Below, piece after piece: positions 11,638 to 21,778 of a DNA stretch of 64,000 bases. The DNA is taken from positions 1 through 64,000 of the forward strand of contig JANBQC010000032.1 in NCBI GenBank assembly GCA_027576995.1, written 5' to 3'. The stretch's first letter is position 1. Each line of letters starts with the position of its first letter. The stretch is from Dimargaris cristalligena. Its lineage: Eukaryota > Kickxellomycota > Dimargaritomycetes > Dimargaritales > Dimargaritaceae. The translations under genes were made by a program, and so were the position numbers. Under the pieces are notes generated by a model. It saw only the letters and a list, made by a program, of their open reading frames with translations, ran no database searches and was not told the origin of the DNA.

Positions 11638-12220
11638 TGTGATGGACTATCTAATCTACCCTAATCCAGACACCTTAGTGTCCATCCCTATTAGGCCTTA
11701 TAGTACCATATTAACCTTCCCATAGTCACTACTAGTACTATGGGATCACCCTATACTATATAAACTTTCCCTTCCAGACTTTATCTCTTTATACTAATCA
11801 CTCAAGTGCTGATCCAAAGACTCTTCCAGTTACCATCAGAGTCTGCCAGACCCTAACAGCTATCTGGTTAGCCTATTTACCTATACCTTAGTCTTAGTAG
11901 TATTCTTCACCTAGACCTCCCTCTAGAGTTGTCCCCAGTATATATATCCAGGCCCCATTAGGACTAGTTAGATTCCTTAGCTTTATCCTAACCCCCTAGT
12001 TTACCCTAATAAACCCTATTTATTCCCACCTCCCCTATACTGACTAGTAAGTGTGTCTGCTACATATCCCTTGCCTATATCTACACTAGAGCCTTTATTA
12101 GTTAGTACTATACCTATACCTGATATTAGTGACCTACTTAGCTAAACCCAAGCCCCATTAACTATTTGAAGCCTATCCTTGGGACTCTTGATGGACTAAG
12201 AGTGGTAAACCTGGGCAATA
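11638..12220 (+). repeat. Solo LTR family, copy 5
   Basis: This ~583 bp copy has a worn 5' end (TGTGATGGAC) and ends CTGGGCAATA. The interior keeps the block CTATGGGATCACCCTATACT and the TATATATA and AATAAAC signals. It lies about 300 bp after copy 4 in the same orientation. Confidence 0.78.
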
Positions 12221-13190
12221 GTGAACTTACCATATTTTTACCTACTTTTATTTTTTATCTATTTTTTGTACTTATCAGAAGTACGCCCCTGATGAGTGAA
12301 TGAGCCCCTACCCCTGTCCCTGATGAGTATAGTCATTTTTCCTCCATTTTGATTAGTATAGTATTTTTTCTATTAGTATATTATATACCCTTAACTATAC
12401 TGCACCCTTGCCCCTGACTAGACTGTACCCCTGCATTCAAACTGCCCCTGGCCTGAATGTACCCCTATTCAAAGTGCAGTTAAAAAATACTTCCTCCCTT
12501 TCCCTTTTTCCTTCTATTGTTTCATATTAAATTTATTGGTTACCCAAGTATTACTTATTCTTTGTGATGACTAATATTATTATCTGGGAACTCCCCTCCC
12601 TTTCTCTATTATTTTTCTATCTTTTCATTTAGGCTTCCCCTTTTGAGTATAAATATTCTGTTAAAGAATATGTTCCTATGTGTTCTTTATCCTATCCTAT
12701 TTTCATCTAATTACATTAGTTTATTATATTATTATGAGATCATTCATGTTAGCTACTTATATTTCACCCCACAGAAAATTAAAGTTCAATAAAACTAACT
12801 ACCTAGAGGTACCTACTGTCCTCTAGCTGCTTTCTTCCCTTACTTCCAGTTTTATTTCCTTTAAGTCCTTAGTATTCCAACATATTCCCCCTTACTGCTA
12901 CCTCTTGGAACAGCAAGTCTATCATTACCTTTCCCTTCTTATTATCTATTTTTTCAAATAAAATTCAGTTTTTAAGGATTTGACTTCAGTTCTTTACAAC
13001 TGCACTTTTCAATTATTTAATGAATGTATAATGGAAGTATAAATGACTAGTTAATACAAATACAGAGATAGCTTTGTCTGTATCTGTGAATTAAAATCTC
13101 ACCCATGTAGGAATATACCACCATACTTGCCAAGTAGTTGGACTTAACTGTGCTATTATCTAATAGTAGTATGGTGGTTTAGAAAGGTTT
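12221..13190. other. AT-rich gene-free stretch
   Basis: No open frame of note was found. The stretch is pyrimidine- and AT-rich with no visible repeat unit. Confidence 0.4.
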
Positions 13191-13205
13191 CTGAGTGATA
13201 CACCA

Positions 13206-14296
13206 TGAAACTCTTATGATAGATGTGGCTCACTCAGTGGGTGTCCCAGTCCCATGGGCCATCTGAGCATGCAAATTAACTGACAATGGAATTATCATTG
13301 AGGTGGATTATGTGTCTGGAGCTACCCTCAAAACTGTGTCAGCATCACTGAAAAGTGATAAGCCAGATTTCATAGGCATGTAGGTGTGCAATACTATGGA
13401 TTGTTTACAAACATGTGTACTGTCTAACAATGAGGCTAACCCCATTAGTAGAAATTCATTGTCTGTTAAGGACAATTATATTTCACTGACTAGTTTCCAT
13501 GATAGTTTAGGTAAATGATATACAGACTCTGGTCCATGGGTGGTAGGGTGTGCTGGTTAAATACCTAGTCTCCTCCCATGATTGAAGTTTTTAAAATCCA
13601 AATCTTGTAGACATTATGAGAAGGACACTCAAATCTGGTCTTAAGAGCCAGGTCTCACCCTCCTTCACTTACAGGCACTCACCCCCACTGACACTTGGGT
13701 TGGTCAATCCTCCCTTCCTCAATTTATAATTCCTCTTTAGTTTTTTTCCTTGACTGTCACTTCCATTCTGCCCTCCTCAAGCAGTTAGATGCCAGCTACC
13801 CATCACCTGCATACTGTTGTAGGTGTATGCCACCAGTGGCCCAAGGGCAATCACTATCTAAAAAATGGAAATACCATCCTTATGTTGGTAATCAGAGGAA
13901 GTCGGGCATCACTTTCACTCCTGCATCTGGGAATAATTGGATGTCTCTGGAGGGAGGGGGTACAACTAACTGATCCCCTCTGAACCATTTAGAGATCCAT
14001 TTTACCACCCTAAAGGATGTTTTCTATTTGGTGGTGTACCCCCACAGGGCCATGGACAGGAAACTGGTGTAGTAGAGGCTAATGACCTAGTGGCCAGAGA
14101 GAAAATTGTGTGGGTGTTTTTGGAAAATCCACACCCATTGAATGATTCAAAGGGTCCACTTTCAAGATCCCGCAGGGGTAGACATGTCTTAGCCTGTCTC
14201 TCAGCTTGTACTGATATTGGGAGAGAGACAGTTAGAAACTTGGTTGAGCATGTATATAAAATGGTATTCAGAGCAGCCATGGTAACCGCAACATGA
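13206..14296 (+). pseudogene. Decayed coding sequence, unknown
   Basis: Long coding-like stretches in shifting frames are broken by stops. One frame, near 13210-13560, reads HSVGVPVPWAI, stop, ACKLTDNGIIIEVDYVSGAT and so on, with four or more stops. A second part at 13800-13970 ends in NNWMSLEGGGTTN. A third, open from about 13960 to 14296, includes GCFLFGGVPPQGHGQETG and ends LVEHVYKMVFRAAMVTAT. I do not recognise the protein. It could be one old gene, or a captured gene or transposon remnant. The alternative is chance open frames, but three adjacent stretches on one strand argue mildly against that. Confidence 0.3.
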
Positions 14297-14522
14297 TCAT
14301 TGTTGATAGATCCTCATAGCCACTTTCATTTCTTAACCAAGCTTAGCTATATCTGTATCCACTCACCAACAGCAATTGCGTGGATTCTTGGAATAGATCC
14401 CTTAAACCTTCAGGCGCGACAACCATACTGATAGTAACTATTACCTGGCCGTGGCAGTTATCTCCAACTACTCTAAATAAATTTCTGATGTATCCACCGG
14501 AGTTTCCTGAGTTTTTATTTTC

Positions 14523-14852
14523 TCATATATTTCTTGCCATATCAGTTGCATAGGATCGAGCCACATTAAAGAGAGTCCCAACAAATCCATCATCACTGAG
14601 ATATACTTCTTTATGGTCAGCACCACCACTCATGAATTCAACGACATGCGCCATTTTAGTATGGAAGCCATGGTTAGGGAGATGGGTAGTACATTGTGAT
14701 TGGCTCAGATGAGGAACTGTCTGAACTCGAAGCTGTCCGTTCCCTCTGATGGCTGCAGGTCTTCTGGTTGTATAGGCGGCTACCCAGTACTGCGGTTTCA
14801 ACGGTATTCCTCCTGCAGGGGTGACGCCACCATTACCCGAATAAATACACAC
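14523..14852 (-). pseudogene. Possible coding remnant, unknown
   Basis: A 109-codon minus-strand frame ends in a coding-like segment, HTKMAHVVEFMSGGADHKEV followed by YLSDDGFVGTLFNVARSYAT. There is no recognised family and no clear start or intron signals. It sits between the decayed sequence at 13.2-14.3 kb and the phosphotransferase gene. It may be an exon or a remnant. Confidence 0.25.
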
Positions 14853-15198
14853 TATAGATTTATCCTATTGACTTGTGTTAAAAAAGTCCCGTTCTCCTTT
14901 CCGTGTTTCCAACTCCTTCTATATCCTATTTGGCCTTTTAGTAATATTAATATAATATACAGCCTAAGTGGGTCTTCTGAAGTTCACATAAGTACCAGGT
15001 GGAACCCCCCCTCTCTTTTGGGATATTAGTATTGCCTATCCTCTCGAACTTTACCATTTGACCTTCTGGCCCCCCGTTTACTCCTAGCCAGCTCTTTTTC
15101 AAGCGCTTACCTGCCCTATTATTATCATTTTCGCAATAAACAGTATATATCTTTTTATTTGACATTGACTTGCTACCCACCTACCCCCATCCGCCACC
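14853..15198. other. Upstream region of the phosphotransferase gene
   Basis: This is AT- and pyrimidine-rich sequence before the ATG at 15199. There are TATATA-like tracts near 15140-15150. The start context is CCACCATG. No other gene was seen. Confidence 0.4.
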
Positions 15199-16065
15199 AT
15201 GACCGCATCTACCCCCGCTCCGGTCTCCTCCAACTCGGCGAGCCTCCCGTCTTCTGCAGCCTGGGAGTCGCCCTCCGCGACTGTAGACTGCGCTGATAGG
15301 GAGGCAACTTCCTCCTCCGACATTCCGAAGTCCAACTGCGCGAGGCCAGACTCTAATAGCAATACATATGTAAAGCGTAACGGTCGAGTGCACATGCGGG
15401 AGGTGCAAGCCATGCAGTTTATCAAGGAGCATACGACTATACCGGTTCCAGACATTTACAGCTATCATATTGACGGGCCCGACTCGTTTATCGAAATGGA
15501 ACGCATTGCGGGAATCACCCTAGAAGAGTGTATTGCCCAAAACCGAGTAACGGCAGACCATAGGCAGCGCATCGCCGAACAGCTCAACGACTACATACAG
15601 CAGATGCGGAAGGTGCAAAACGATGTAGTAGGACCCTGTATCTGGACCGATAGTGACACTGAACAAGCCTTGTACGGTCCATTCGTCCCGTTTCCTACAC
15701 CCATGCCGATGCACGAGGCTGAAGAGTTTATGATGAACCATCTGTTACAATGCAAACAGAACCATCCTCCCACCGGGTTTACGCAGATGTTTTCCAAACA
15801 TCTAAAGCAACGTATGTATACCATTAATCTAACGCACGGAGAATTGCTGCCAAGTAATATCATGGTGGATCCCGATACATGCCAGATAACTGGCATTCTG
15901 GATTGGGAGTTTAGTGGCTTTTATCCCGAGTACTGGGAATATTCGCAAATGGCATGCTATCCGTATTTTGATTCGGTGTGGTTCTCAATTATTGATTTAG
16001 TTAAACCCGAATACCTAGCAGAGGCATGCTTTCTATATTTGTATATCCAATACATATACCTGTAG
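15199..16065 (+). CDS. Aminoglycoside phosphotransferase (APH)-like protein
   Basis: This 288-residue protein has a Ser/Thr/Pro-rich N-terminus (1-55) and a kinase-like APH fold. An EVQAMQFIKEHTTIPVPDIY segment (68-87) and the IEMERIAG hinge match fungal APH-domain proteins. The catalytic loop reads HGELLPSN (213-220), where the family normally has HGDxxxxN, so the catalytic aspartate is a glutamate. The metal-binding motif ILDWEFSG (233-240) is kept. Related enzymes phosphorylate small hydroxylated molecules, but fungal members are mostly uncharacterised. The Kozak context CCACCATG supports the start. The protein is a little short after DWE, so a lost or spliced C-terminus is possible. A related N-terminal fragment lies at 58.1-58.3 kb. 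Family is fairly sure; activity is unproven. Confidence 0.75.
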   Translation: MTASTPAPVSSNSASLPSSAAWESPSATVDCADREATSSSDIPKSNCARPDSNSNTYVKRNGRVHMREVQAMQFIKEHTTIPVPDIYSYHIDGPDSFIEMERIAGITLEECIAQNRVTADHRQRIAEQLNDYIQQMRKVQNDVVGPCIWTDSDTEQALYGPFVPFPTPMPMHEAEEFMMNHLLQCKQNHPPTGFTQMFSKHLKQRMYTINLTHGELLPSNIMVDPDTCQITGILDWEFSGFYPEYWEYSQMACYPYFDSVWFSIIDLVKPEYLAEACFLYLYIQYIYL

Positions 16066-17570
16066 ACATGTCTACCCTCTTTACCCATATCGAATACCTT
16101 GGATTTATAATGCTGTGAGGGCGTTTGTGATCAGCCTTCAGTTGCCGGACATCAGTTCATCTGGCAATATTTATGACAAAACTGATGTTTATTGACTATT
16201 TTAAACGCTTGCAACTTATTCTGATTGATGTGACGCATTTTATGAGCATATTTCCACGCCTTCAGGAAATTAATGCCCGGACTGATGTTTTCTATATTGT
16301 TTTGATGACCATGTGCTATGACGATTCTATAACGAGTTTTTGAAATGTGGAATAAAACTTGGCATATTTATAATGAGTATCTACTTTCCTGAGCCTGCTG
16401 CTCGGACATGATCATCCGTACCCCGTCCTCCGGGTCGCATATCCAGGGAACCGTCGGCCGATACTGGGGCCCTGCAATCACTGATTGTACGACATCTATT
16501 TTTTTCGCGAGGGAATAATTGAGCACTATGTAATAGTGGCAAATGCAGTCGATCACCCTTTTTAACCCAACAGCCACGGACCAGGAACAGGAACAGGATA
16601 GGTATGGTCTGCGCTGCAGTACCCACCCAGCCGACTCCAAGTAACTTGTTGACTGATTATATGGGAAGGGAGGTCGAAATGGGGCAATGCCTCAATCAGA
16701 ATGGCTCGGTAACGGTGGTAGATTCTAGCCTGGCTTGCCGGGCCGCGCGGTTGTATATGGGGGATAGTCCCGCTCGCATCGACTATAGCACATGGAACAC
16801 TGGATGGAAAACAGGCCATGCATTCTACGTCTAAATGGCATTTGTGTGTCGTAGACGGGGCCTCTAAAACGGAGCGGTTGCATGTACAACTGGCCGCCTT
16901 GAAGAAATTTATGTGCCATAGTGGACTGTCGTCGCCTTCATTATACGCCCGGGTGACATTGGTGGCTGAGCGTACGACGATCGCGGGTACAAGAGGGTAT
17001 CGGCCCAGGGATATGCCACACACAGTACCACCTCTCCATAGCAACCCAATCCTCTCTAGATGCATTCCACAGTGCGGGGGTGATGTGTGAGACTCTGCAG
17101 AGCATGGTCCAGATCAGGGCCGAAAAGCACAACGGTAATAGACTGGCTTCGTTATGACAGCTGTTTGTCTACAACCGGGCCAATCTCAAGGTGAATTCGG
17201 CAGCTGGATCCATCTATTCAACGTATTAACGAGTACTTGATGTAAGATCTCCGATCAAACACTCCCACGAACCGGATCCAATTAGACGACCAGCCTCCTT
17301 CCGAGGAGGAGTAGCGCTGTTTTTGAAAAATACACTGGAAACGGCGTCGGCCGCCTTAGTTTTCTCGGAATGTATTGAACTTGTTGGAATGAAATACAAT
17401 ATTTAGTAGTAAGAGAGTGTCTTATTTTACTGGACTTGGTTACTAATTATTTTAATCAATAGCATCATCCCGCAATAGAACCAGTCATTCATATCTTAAT
17501 TGGGGCCCATTATAGCTCTGATGTCAACATCTCATGAAGTCGTATTTGATTGACTGCCCTAGGCCATAAA
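16066..17570. other. Intergenic region with unassigned open frames
   Basis: A stretch at 16600-17150 has richer GC and two overlapping plus-strand frames: 16604-16834 (76 codons) and 16818-17090 (90 codons, containing ERLHVQLAALKKFMCHSGL). Minus-strand frames overlap both. None belongs to a family I know, and no intron signals join them cleanly. They may be a decayed gene. Confidence 0.3.
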
Positions 17571-17926
17571 ATGTCAGAGGAATTACAGATACTAATTGAG
17601 GACCACCACTTGCCTAACCTGGAAGACGATAAAAGAGCAGGCTTTGCCATCTTTGGTAAGTGGTCGCTCATTCCGACCCAGCCCCAGTTCATCCCGCCCG
17701 ACTGTTTAATACTCATGAGCTAGAGAAATGTTTATCGGTTGGTTACTCAAGCGGCTTGCGCAAGATATGGCTACTAACCAACCAATCTATATTCCCAGCT
17801 ATTTACAAGGCTTGCCGTCGATGCTCGATATTGAATTACAAATTACACTTACATACTACCCAAACTGCATTGTGGGGAATACATGTTGCACCACCCCCTT
17901 GCTTGAGCAGATGCCTTAACCATTAA
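17571..17926 (+). CDS. Small two-exon protein, unknown (tentative)
   Basis: The ATG at 17571 starts a 28-residue exon (MSEELQILIEDHHLPNLEDD and on), which meets a good donor GTAAGT at about 17656. A branch site (CTAAC, near 17774) and acceptor CAG at about 17801 follow. The phases match and give a second exon ending at 17926, for a protein of about 70 residues with several Cys and His in its second half. The splice signals are good, but the protein is short and unrecognised. It could be part of a longer gene. Confidence 0.3.
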
Positions 17927-18099
17927 ATAATAATACTCCTGTGATGCTACCTGTAGATCAAATGCGAAATATAGTATAATATAAATTGATTAATATTGAA
18001 TTTCGGTAGAATGAGTTGGGTGGGGATAGCTAAAGGGGTACAGTTTATTATTGGAGCCATTCATCGAAAGAGGCTGTACAGATATCATTAGATCTGGTG

Positions 18100-18888
18100 T
18101 CAATTGCGGGTGCGATAATGTTGCATAAATGCCGATAATTGGTTTCGGCCAGCAGCATCAGCCAATGCCTCGTAAAATAGCTGGAATAGTTGGAGTTGTT
18201 GCTCTTGTAAGGTTGATGAAGCGGAAATCTGGTAAGATGAATGGCAAGTACGGAAAGGTGAAGCAATGGTATTTGATTAGTGTCTAGTTCATTTAGGCTG
18301 GTAATAATAAGTCCCTCTATAAAAACGGGGTGGGTTATGGCGAATAACCATGCCAATATGTGATGGCCCGAATGAATATATATATACGGATTGAATATAT
18401 TTTGGGTACCTTAGATACATCGTTGAGAAGGGGGCGGAGCTCGTTGGCTACACTTTTCACCTTGGCCATTGGATCCAGGACAGCCTACATTATCGGTTAG
18501 GTTTAGGCCACAACAAGAAACGCGGAATAAAATAAGCGATATAATGATAGTTAGCATTCCCGTCAGCATAGACTGGGAAGGACTGGACCTTAAGCCAGTG
18601 TCTTCATAATAACAGCTTAGTATTAGCACTTACATTGGGGATAGGTTGGTGGTCGAGAAGAAACGAATTCTCCCTGCCTGATGCGCAACCCAGACGGTTT
18701 AGCTTTTCAGTTCTAAGCCGAGGAATAAAGATTTCACATAAAACGCGTCAAACATAAGAATGGTTAATGGGGTTACTAACGACTGGGTGCGTATGTGTCT
18801 AGTCGACTGGATAACCGAAAGGCGTAGCGCCAATAGTTAATCGCTCAAAGAAGACCAGGGCTAGTGTGATGATGATCCAGAGTAGCAT
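18100..18888 (-). CDS. Unknown spliced gene downstream of the HAUS3-like gene
   Basis: Two minus-strand exons have matching phases and good signals: 18484-18410 (25 residues, DPMAKVKSVANELRPLLNDV) and 18228-18100 (LQEQQLQLFQLFYEALADAA, then stop). A third exon ends at 18634 with donor GTAAGT. The 5' end is uncertain. One model starts at 18888 with MLLWIIITLALVFF, a membrane anchor, and joins near 18693 at acceptor CATCAG, giving about 107 residues. That ATG lies only 24 bp after the HAUS3-like stop. Alternatively the exons belong to a transcript starting inside the HAUS3-like gene. I do not recognise the protein; a small mediator-type subunit was considered without proof. Confidence 0.4.
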
Positions 18889-18911
18889 GGCTTAAGATTA
18901 TTAGTATCTAT

Positions 18912-21163
18912 TTACATGAATCGGACAAACTGCATCCACCGGTCAGAGGCAATTCGCTGTTGTTTAGTGGCAGGTTTGAGGTCTTTATCAACAACGTGTT
19001 GGCCTAGTCGGACAAGATGGTCGTAGGAAGCAAAGGCGGCCGACTCTTGGGGCCCTTCATCTGAATCAATGGAATCTATAAACGGGCCCCGTTGAATAAA
19101 TATAAATAATATGTGTTAGCACGGTTGACGATATACGACTGTATGTTTCCCTGAATCCGTGGAATATCCTGGATTGAGCTTCGCTAAGTGCGAGTATTGG
19201 ATCTGGGCAGTGGGTACTTACGATAAAGAGTTAGTAAATCAAGTAGAGTGCCGTAGAAATGGTCGTCACTGTCCAACGTTGATTTTTGCTCATTTCGCTG
19301 GATAGTCGTGGGTAGCTGGAGATGAGCCTGGATAAAGCGAATGGGCAAGACCAACAGACCCGCCGATGTAGTGGCCGGTGAGGTAATAACATGATACGAA
19401 AGTAAGATTAGTTAATTCAGGATTATGGTAGAGGGTGGTCGGACAGAGAACGGCGATATATAAAAGAGTGCGCACATTAACCTGGCCAATAGTCTACATA
19501 CCAGTCGAAGTGCGGCCAGTTGGCTAGCTGAAATTTGGTCCTCTTGGAATTGGGAAGCTTTGTTCAATGATTCAACCACCGCCTGGCCCGAGGCCCGGAT
19601 AAGTAAATCAACGGCTTCCATGTCGGCAACCTGACTGCGGGCTAAGGCGGCCATCTGGGTAAACATGAGATGGTTGGATTAGTTGAAAGAGGTAAGTAGC
19701 GGATTAGTGTAAGCCCTTTTGCTCCCGAGCAGAGTGGGGTGCTGTGAGGGGATAAATATGGGCAGATACCTAGAGACACCCAATTGGTTACAAGGGGGTG
19801 GCTTCCGTGAAAAGCACTTACTTCGTTCAGTTGCCCCAACAGATGGTTTTGGTGAGCAACCGTAATGCGAGCTAACCGGTGGTCAAGAGTACGAGACAAA
19901 GGGGACTGGAGAGAGGCCAAAAGGGCGGCGGGCACAGCGTGGTCCCATATAACGGACCGGGCACTCGTTGTATCATCAATGTGATGGCGGGCTTCAGTCA
20001 GTTTCCCACTCACTAATTCGGGATTGGTTTGGGCGAGATCAATAACAGTACGGTGGGTGTCTTCAAGCTGGGCCAGTCGAGCTTCCAAATGCGTTATTTG
20101 GTACTGGTGTTGCAGATAATCAAATGCTTCGTCGGTGAGGGCCCGACTTAGACGCTCATTTTCGGTATGGAGTAAATTGGTTAAATCGGGGACAGTGGGT
20201 GGCACTAGAGGGAATTTCCGACGAATGGCGGGGGTGATACGGTTAGCGCCCTATGCAAACCCAAATAAGACGGATATTAGATATTATGTAGCACAAGGCA
20301 TTAGTTACCCAGAATCGGATAATAGTGGGGATATTCCGGCTACATTGGGTCAGGTGGACATCTGTTAACGTAGGAGAGTATTTTTTTGTTTAAAAAAAGT
20401 AAATGCAGGAACATACCTCGATATTCAGGGTGAGTCGCTGCTGGAATGCCTGCAAACCGCCCGTATTGGCGTTCAATAGCCGACTCAGCGCATCAGTAGC
20501 CTGGAATAAATATAATGCAGTAGAATCGTCGTCGGAATCGGTGGGCCGCCTGAGAAGTCCTTGTAAATAGTCGCCGATGGCCTCCCCCTCTTGCCGAAGA
20601 GCACGGTCATGTTCCATCGCCAATGTATTCAAGTCGCGCTCCAGTTTCTGGTCCCGCCGTTCCAGTCGATGGGTGTCCTCCTTCACTTGGCCAACCTGGG
20701 CTTGGAGTGAGGCTAGGGTTTGGGATAGGTGGTGGTGCTGTTGGTCCAAGTCAGCTAGGTAGGCTTCGAGGTCCGAGTTTTCTGCGGAATGGAAAGCAAG
20801 GGTCTCGTCTAAATCTCGTTCAACCACCAGGTGGTCCCCCGTGGTCACTAAACTAGCTACCGCAGCGGCGGTGGAATTGGTTGTGGAGGGAATCTGGAAG
20901 TGGGAATCGGCCACCTGGTCAGTCGTGTCCAGAACCAACGACGCATGTGATTTTATTAGCCATTCGAGCTCCCCTGGCCGAAGCACTTGTTCAAAAGGGT
21001 CAATGTGATCGGTCAGCCAAACAAGTAGATCCCGAATGCCCTCAGTTTGGAAGGCCCAGGCCAGGTCCGGCCGGGTCAGCGACGACGTCTGGGGGTACTG
21101 GGCCTCGCGTAGAAAAGTTAGGAAACGGTCAACAACATTGGGGTCCGAAGCAGTAGCTGACAT
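18912..21163 (-). CDS. HAUS3: HAUS augmin-like complex subunit 3
   Basis: There are five exons with matching phases: 21163-20417, 20250-19822, 19654-19502, 19327-19222 and 19075-18912, giving 532 residues (human HAUS3 is about 600). The N-terminus matches the HAUS3 pattern: FLTFLREAQYPQ, then a Trp-rich segment (DLAWAFQTEGIRDLLVWL) and LRPGELEWL. A long coiled coil follows, with LEAYLADLDQQHHHLSQTLA and many Leu/Gln/Glu heptads. Augmin recruits gamma-tubulin complexes to the sides of microtubules to branch them in the spindle. It is known in animals, plants and some filamentous fungi and is missing from budding and fission yeasts. The start at 21163 is chosen over an upstream in-frame ATG at 21250 because the HAUS3 similarity starts just after it. 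The small C-terminal exons are less certain. Confidence 0.7.
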
Positions 21164-21778
21164 GACTGATGGGAGGACAACAACAGAATGGCAGTAATGG
21201 GAGGAAGTAACGAACGCAAGAAGTAGCTGTATAGAAAATGAAGGATACACTAACCGGCAATAAAATTAAATTAAAGTCATGCCAGCTCATATATACACCC
21301 AGACTTAATCTGCTCATACCGGCCATCGAATTCAAACTATACCCTGGTGACTGTCACCTACCGAAAGGCTTATACATCACCGTACGTTTTACAACAACAA
21401 ATGACAGCACCAACAATCGGAAGCTAACCCTAATTTTCGATTTCACATTTAAGGCTCGACACCATCGGAAAGTCATCAATCTGACTTGTATACGAGTCCA
21501 CAACATCCACAGTACACAAGTTAACATCCAAACAGAGAATATATCCATACGCCGTGACGGGTAAGGGTTTATTGCGGTGGAAAAAGAGGGAAGGAGATTG
21601 GAATGACACGACTGCCAGTCGACAAACCGTGGTCATGACTGAGTAGATTGAAATCGTGGTTTTATCAATCCCGAACGCGGAAATTTGCGCAATTCGCGGA
21701 ATACAGGGTAGGAATGGGGGGAGGGGGGTAATAGAGAAGCGGTGGGAGGAAGTGAGAAGTGAAGGAAATTACACATGA
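21164..21778. other. Intergenic, HAUS3-like gene to RPL11
   Basis: This holds the upstream region of the HAUS3-like gene and the 3' flank of RPL11. A 108-codon plus-strand frame at 21238-21564 has no recognisable features and I do not call it. Otherwise nothing is seen. Confidence 0.4.

Noticed and set aside
21238..21564. 108-codon plus-strand frame between the HAUS3-like gene and RPL11
   Set aside because: No recognisable domain, and it lies in the expected promoter of the HAUS3-like gene.
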